From CAZVTU01 sp964630295 (GTDB lineage Bacteria > Patescibacteriota > Minisyncoccia > Minisyncoccales > RBG-13-42-11), in contig CAZVTU010000006.1 of assembly GCA_964630295.1 (NCBI GenBank), forward strand, positions 1-15,910: a stretch of 15,910 bases of DNA, given 5' to 3'. Positions within the stretch are counted from its first letter, which is position 1; every line of letters starts with the position of its first letter. Under the pieces are notes generated by a model that had not been told where the DNA came from, ran no database searches, and saw only the letters and a program-made list of their open reading frames with translations. Of the stretch, positions 14,191 to 15,910 are shown piece after piece. The position numbers were made by a program, and so were the translations under genes.

Positions 14191-14661
14191 TTACCAAGAA
14201 AAATGGGCAAAGGCTCGATTGGCTTCAGCCATTCGGTGAGTATCTTCTTTCTTTTTGACAGCGACTCCTCGATTTTCCGAAGCATCAATTAATTCTTCTG
14301 CTAATTTTTCTTTCATTGGTTTTCCTTTTTTAGATCTGGCAGCATTTATTATCCATCTCATTGCTAAAGTTATCCTTCTTTCACTCTTAACTTCTCTTGG
14401 TACCTGATAGGTTGCTCCTCCAATCCGTCTTGGTTTTACCTCTAATAAGGGGCCAGCATTTTCTAAAGCTTTTTCAAAAATTTCTAATGGTTCTTTTTTT
14501 GTTCTTTCTCGAATTATGTTAAAAGCTCCATAGACAATTTTCCTAGCAATTGTTTTCTTTCCTTCCCTCATTACCTGATTTATAAACTTTGCCACTTTAA
14601 CATTGTTATAAATAGGATCGGGTGATATGGTTCTTTTTTTTACTCTTTTTCTCTTAGCCAT
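14191..14661 (-). CDS. rpsG: 30S ribosomal protein uS7
   Basis: Primary 16S-rRNA-binding protein that nucleates the 30S head and contacts E-site tRNA. The 156 residues match the family length, with KRTISPDPIYNNVKVAKFIN at the start, ENAGPLLEVKPRRIGGATYQ in the middle and MAEANRAFAHFSW at the end. It is 15 bases after rpsL and 6 bases before fusA. The 15-base gap is A/T only, with no Shine-Dalgarno site. In E. coli S7 represses the str operon from the rpsL-rpsG gap, but here that gap is too short for such a structure. Confidence 0.98.
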   Translation of the reverse strand: MAKRKRVKKRTISPDPIYNNVKVAKFINQVMREGKKTIARKIVYGAFNIIRERTKKEPLEIFEKALENAGPLLEVKPRRIGGATYQVPREVKSERRITLAMRWIINAARSKKGKPMKEKLAEELIDASENRGVAVKKKEDTHRMAEANRAFAHFSW

Positions 14662-14676
14662 ATTAATAATAATTAA

Positions 14677-15084
14677 TTACTCGCGCTTGGTTCCGTATTT
14701 TGATCTCTGTTGCTTTCTTCCTTCTACGCCGGCGGTATCTAAAACCCCTCTAACCACATGATATCTAACACCGGGCAAATCTTTTACTCTCCCTCCCCTA
14801 ATTAAAACCACCGAGTGTTCCTGTAAATTATGTCCTTCACCAGGAATATAAGCTGTGACTTCCATTCCATTGGTCAAACGAACTCTGGCTACTTTTCTTA
14901 AAGCAGAATTTGGTTTTTTAGGAGTCACTGTAAAAACTTTCAAACAAACTCCTCTTTTAAACGGTGAAGGATATTCTTTGGGTCGATTTTTCAAAACATT
15001 AAAACCAAAAGTCAGGGCTGGCATTTTGCGAGCTTTCTTAGTCTTTTTCCTTCCTTTTTTAATTAATTGATGAATAGTGGGCAT
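14677..15084 (-). CDS. rpsL: 30S ribosomal protein uS12
   Basis: Decoding-centre protein that governs accuracy and is the classic streptomycin-resistance target. The 135 residues hold the conserved loops TVTPKKPNSALRKVARVRL and VKDLPGVRYHVVRG, both with wild-type (sensitive-type) lysines. The start MPTIHQLIKKGRKK is standard. It is the first gene of the str cluster, with a leader of about 64 bases and a predicted promoter directly after the M50 gene. No Shine-Dalgarno site is seen before the ATG. Confidence 0.98.
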   Translation of the reverse strand: MPTIHQLIKKGRKKTKKARKMPALTFGFNVLKNRPKEYPSPFKRGVCLKVFTVTPKKPNSALRKVARVRLTNGMEVTAYIPGEGHNLQEHSVVLIRGGRVKDLPGVRYHVVRGVLDTAGVEGRKQQRSKYGTKRE

Positions 15085-15107
15085 AATAAGATAAATTCAA
15101 AAAATCG

Positions 15108-15124
15108 AAAGTCAAAAGTCAAAA
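15108..15124 (+). repeat. GTCAAAA heptad repeat in the rpsL leader
   Basis: A 17-base run (AAAGTCAAAAGTCAAAA, plus strand) made of 7-base units. The same 17 bases occur on the minus strand at 1980-1996 inside rplO. Confidence 0.8.
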
Positions 15125-15143
15125 AAAATCTTGCGCTTCGCGC
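15121..15143 (-). terminator. Short hairpin plus T-run after the M50 gene
   Basis: On the minus strand GCGC-GAA-GCGC (15133-15143) is followed by AAGA and eight T. GCGAAGC is a known unusually stable mini-hairpin in DNA. The 4-bp stem is short for an intrinsic terminator. It lies downstream of the M50 stop but also, if the predicted str promoter is right, within the first bases of the rpsL leader, so it might weaken or tune str transcription. Confidence 0.4.
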
Positions 15144-15147
15144 TGGT

Positions 15148-15183
15148 AAAATATAATTTAGCAAAAATTAAAACAACTGTCAA
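15148..15183 (-). promoter_or_regulatory. Predicted promoter of the str cluster
   Basis: TTGACA (15178-15183) begins at the base right after the M50 stop codon. A 17-base spacer leads to TAAATT (15155-15160), preceded by TGC, an extended -10 element. The predicted start is near 15148, about 64 bases before the rpsL ATG. Confidence 0.55.
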
Positions 15184-15810
15184 TTAAAATAAAGACGCGC
15201 CGACGATTAGAGTAAAAATCCAATTGATAATTAAAATTAACCAACGGAAGAAAAAGAAAATAATGAAAAGTAGAATAAATAATCCAAATTGACTTAAAAA
15301 TATTTTTATATTTTCCATTCCCGGAGGTAAAAAAGTAAAAAGAATATGAGAACCATCTAAAGGAGGAATGGGAAGTAAATTAAAAATAGCTAAAAGAATA
15401 TTTATATATACAATATAAGAAAACATCAAAGAAAGTCCCGGAACAGTAAAGATTTGAGGAAAAAATCTTAAAGACAACCCAAAAATTAAAGCGATAATTA
15501 AATTTGAACCAGGGCCAGCTATAGCCACTTTTGCAGAACCATATTTCTGGTCTCGAAAATTATAAGGATTAATTGGAACTGGTTTTGCCCAGCCAAAAAT
15601 AATTCCACCGCCCATTAATTTCGACATGAGGATTAAAAAAAGTGGTAAAATAACAGAACCAATTGGATCTAAGTGTTTTATTGGATTTAAAGTAAGTCGG
15701 CCCGCATATTTTGCTGTTGGATCTCCTAAATGATAAGCCATAGCCCCGTGAGAGACTTCATGAATAACGACAGAAAAAATTAAAATAATAATAAGAAAGA
15801 AATATTCCAT
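15184..15810 (-). CDS. M50-family site-2-type membrane metalloprotease
   Basis: Predicted intramembrane zinc protease, 208 residues, nearly all hydrophobic with about six membrane segments. The catalytic motif is HEVSH (17-21) in the first segment, and the second metal-binding motif is NLLPIPPLDG (144-153, Asp 152). The connecting GWAKPVPINPYNFRDQKYG (73-91) is typical of the short, PDZ-less M50 group. Family members cleave membrane-bound substrates, often anti-sigma factors or signal-peptide remnants; the substrate here is unknown. It heads a one-gene transcript upstream of rpsL and divergent from bL28. The start ATG at 15810 lies 8 bases after a strong -10 box, leaving almost no leader. Confidence 0.93.
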   Translation of the reverse strand: MEYFFLIIILIFSVVIHEVSHGAMAYHLGDPTAKYAGRLTLNPIKHLDPIGSVILPLFLILMSKLMGGGIIFGWAKPVPINPYNFRDQKYGSAKVAIAGPGSNLIIALIFGLSLRFFPQIFTVPGLSLMFSYIVYINILLAIFNLLPIPPLDGSHILFTFLPPGMENIKIFLSQFGLFILLFIIFFFFRWLILIINWIFTLIVGASLF

Positions 15811-15818
15811 GTTTTTTA

Positions 15819-15846
15819 ATCATAACATAACTAGAAAGCTTGTAAA
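15819..15846 (-). promoter_or_regulatory. Predicted promoter of the M50 protease gene
   Basis: TTTACA (15841-15846), a 16-base spacer and TATGAT (15819-15824), each one mismatch from consensus. The -10 box ends 8 bases before the ATG, so the transcript would have a leader of about 2 bases. Confidence 0.55.
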
Positions 15847-15867
15847 AATTAAATTATTTGATAAAAT
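15840..15867 (+). promoter_or_regulatory. Predicted promoter of the bL28 gene
   Basis: TTGTAA (15840-15845), a 16-base spacer and TAAAAT (15862-15867). The predicted start is near 15874, 2 bases before the ATG at 15876. The -35 box overlaps that of the opposing M50 promoter by 5 bp. Confidence 0.4.
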
Positions 15868-15875
15868 AATTTTAT

Positions 15876-15910
15876 ATGGCAAAACAATGCGCTATCTGCG
15901 GAAAAAAATC
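15876..15910 (+). CDS. rpmB: Probable 50S ribosomal protein bL28, 5' end only
   Basis: Eleven codons are visible, reading MAKQCAICGKK. This matches the start of zinc-type bL28 proteins (MA-x-x-C-x-x-CGK), with C5 and C8 as the first pair of the four cysteines. It is the only gene seen on the plus strand and is transcribed away from the protease. Other small Cys-x2-Cys proteins could begin in a similar way, so the call rests on very little sequence. No Shine-Dalgarno site precedes the ATG. Confidence 0.65.
   Translation, partial: MAKQCAICGKK

Noticed and set aside
13884..14288. A 134-codon open frame on the minus strand across the fusA-rpsG junction
   Set aside because: It is an alternate frame of fusA and rpsG, which are both certain. 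Its peptide resembles no family and its start lies inside rpsG.
13900..14292. A 130-codon plus-strand open frame opposite fusA and rpsG
   Set aside because: Antisense to conserved coding sequence, with no homology recognised and Ser/Phe-rich composition typical of such frames.

Overview
The window is an AT-rich, very compact bacterial block carrying the str, S10 and spc ribosomal-protein clusters end to end. All of it lies on the minus strand except the first codons of a bL28 gene at the right edge. Gene order, read from high to low coordinates, is: M50 protease, rpsL, rpsG, fusA, tuf, rpsJ, rplC, rplD, rplW, rplB, rpsS, rplV, rpsC, rplP, rpmC, rpsQ, rplN, rplX, rplE, rpsN, rpsH, rplF, rplR, rpsE, rplO, secY, adk (cut by the left edge).

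The likely source is a Candidate Phyla Radiation (Patescibacteria) bacterium, perhaps Parcubacteria-like. Reasons: rpmD (uL30) is missing between rpsE and rplO, where only 4 bases remain; several ribosomal proteins are trimmed or carry lysine-rich tails; the DNA is AT-rich; Shine-Dalgarno sites are nearly absent; and short A-rich heptad repeats sit at gene edges. UGA is used as a stop (rpsQ, rplX, rplO), which argues against the UGA-glycine lineages. Placement below the CPR level is a guess.

Layout. Right edge (15810-15876): a 65-base divergent promoter region between the M50 protease and bL28, with overlapping -35 boxes and both start codons about 2 bases after the predicted transcription starts. 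15084-10367: str cluster (rpsL, rpsG, fusA, tuf, rpsJ), with one promoter directly after the M50 stop codon and another before tuf. 10366-10263: leader of the S10-spc cluster, with a promoter overlapping the end of rpsJ and a terminator-like 11-bp hairpin that competes with an upstream pairing, an attenuator-like arrangement. 10262-1: S10-spc genes, with gaps of 1-19 bases or small overlaps, followed by secY and adk.

The genes supply translation elongation factors, most of the core ribosomal proteins, and the SecY channel for membrane insertion. No new enzyme system, mobile element, CRISPR array, tRNA or rRNA is visible. The points worth a second look are regulatory and evolutionary: the attenuator-like leader, the near-leaderless divergent promoters, heptad repeats that run into coding sequence (including the rplB start codon), and the altered N-terminus of uL2. 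No stretch over 300 bases lacks a gene.
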